DNA of 5,022 bases from Clostridia bacterium (lineage in GTDB: Bacteria; Bacillota; Clostridia; Christensenellales; Aristaeellaceae): positions 1 to 5,022 of the forward strand of contig JAFZLE010000323.1 of NCBI GenBank assembly GCA_017551645.1, in the 5' to 3' direction. The notes under the pieces are model-generated. The model was not told where the DNA came from. It saw nothing but the letters and a program-made list of their open reading frames with translations, and ran no database searches. Both the position numbers and the translations under genes were made by a program. Shown here piece after piece: positions 4,977 to 5,022 of the stretch; within the stretch, counting starts at the first letter, position 1, and the number at the start of each line of letters is the position of its first letter.

Positions 4977-5022
4977 TCAGCTTTCCCTGCCGAACAGCAT
5001 TTCGTCAAGTATAAGCGCGGCG
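4977..5022 (-). CDS. C-terminal end of an unidentified convergent protein (runs off right edge)
   Basis: On the minus strand one frame reads AALILDEMLFGRES and ends with TGA at 4977-4979. The codons (ATA, AGG, AGC, GAC, GAA) match those used by the other genes, the peptide looks like the end of an amphipathic helix, and the shared terminator 30 bp downstream is where a convergent gene should stop. Only 14 residues are visible, so no family can be named. The competing plus-strand frame starting at ATG 4947 has no ribosome site and starts right at the terminator T-run. Confidence 0.42.
   Translation of the reverse strand, partial: AALILDEMLFGRES

Noticed and set aside
4947..5022. Plus-strand open frame starting ATG ATG right after the terminator
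   Set aside because: There is no ribosome site or promoter, it begins directly on the terminator T-run, and the minus-strand frame has better codon use and a sensible position relative to the terminator.

Overview
The window looks like chromosomal DNA from a moderately GC-rich bacterium, most likely an anaerobic member of the Clostridia (Firmicutes). This is a tentative inference. It rests on canonical sigma-70/sigma-A type promoters with extended -10 elements, purine-rich Shine-Dalgarno sites, frequent ATA and AGG codons beside GC-rich ones, and a gene set (GT2 glycosyltransferase, secreted SGNH hydrolase, cytoplasmic GH20, ComEC-like metallo-beta-lactamase fold) common in gut Clostridia. 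No rRNA, tRNA, CRISPR array, insertion sequence or phage gene was seen.

Layout from left to right. (1) On the minus strand at the left edge are the first 30 codons of a family 2 glycosyltransferase, cut by the window end, with a good promoter of its own at 148-176. (2) Upstream of it on the same strand is a complete secreted SGNH/GDSL hydrolase (210-1280). (3) A 310-bp divergent intergenic region (1281-1590) holds two back-to-back promoters, each with a perfect TATAAT, an extended -10 and a 17-bp spacer. It also holds several small dyads that could be operators. (4) On the plus strand is a complete, leaderless (no signal peptide) GH20-type beta-N-acetylhexosaminidase (1591-3375). (5) After a 228-bp gap with a hairpin and another strong promoter comes a two-domain protein (3604-4902): a ComEC-like metallo-beta-lactamase fold joined to a GNAT acetyltransferase domain. 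(6) A strong rho-independent terminator (4909-4946) follows. It is probably shared with a convergent minus-strand gene whose last codons appear at the right edge.

How the genes work together is not obvious. The secreted hydrolase and the glycosyltransferase suggest surface glycan or ester metabolism. The GH20 enzyme would act in the cytoplasm on imported or recycled N-acetylhexosamine-containing oligosaccharides. Each complete gene, and the partial glycosyltransferase, has its own recognisable promoter, so the window reads as independent transcription units rather than one operon. I see no clear new multi-gene system. The most unusual item is the metallo-hydrolase/GNAT fusion.
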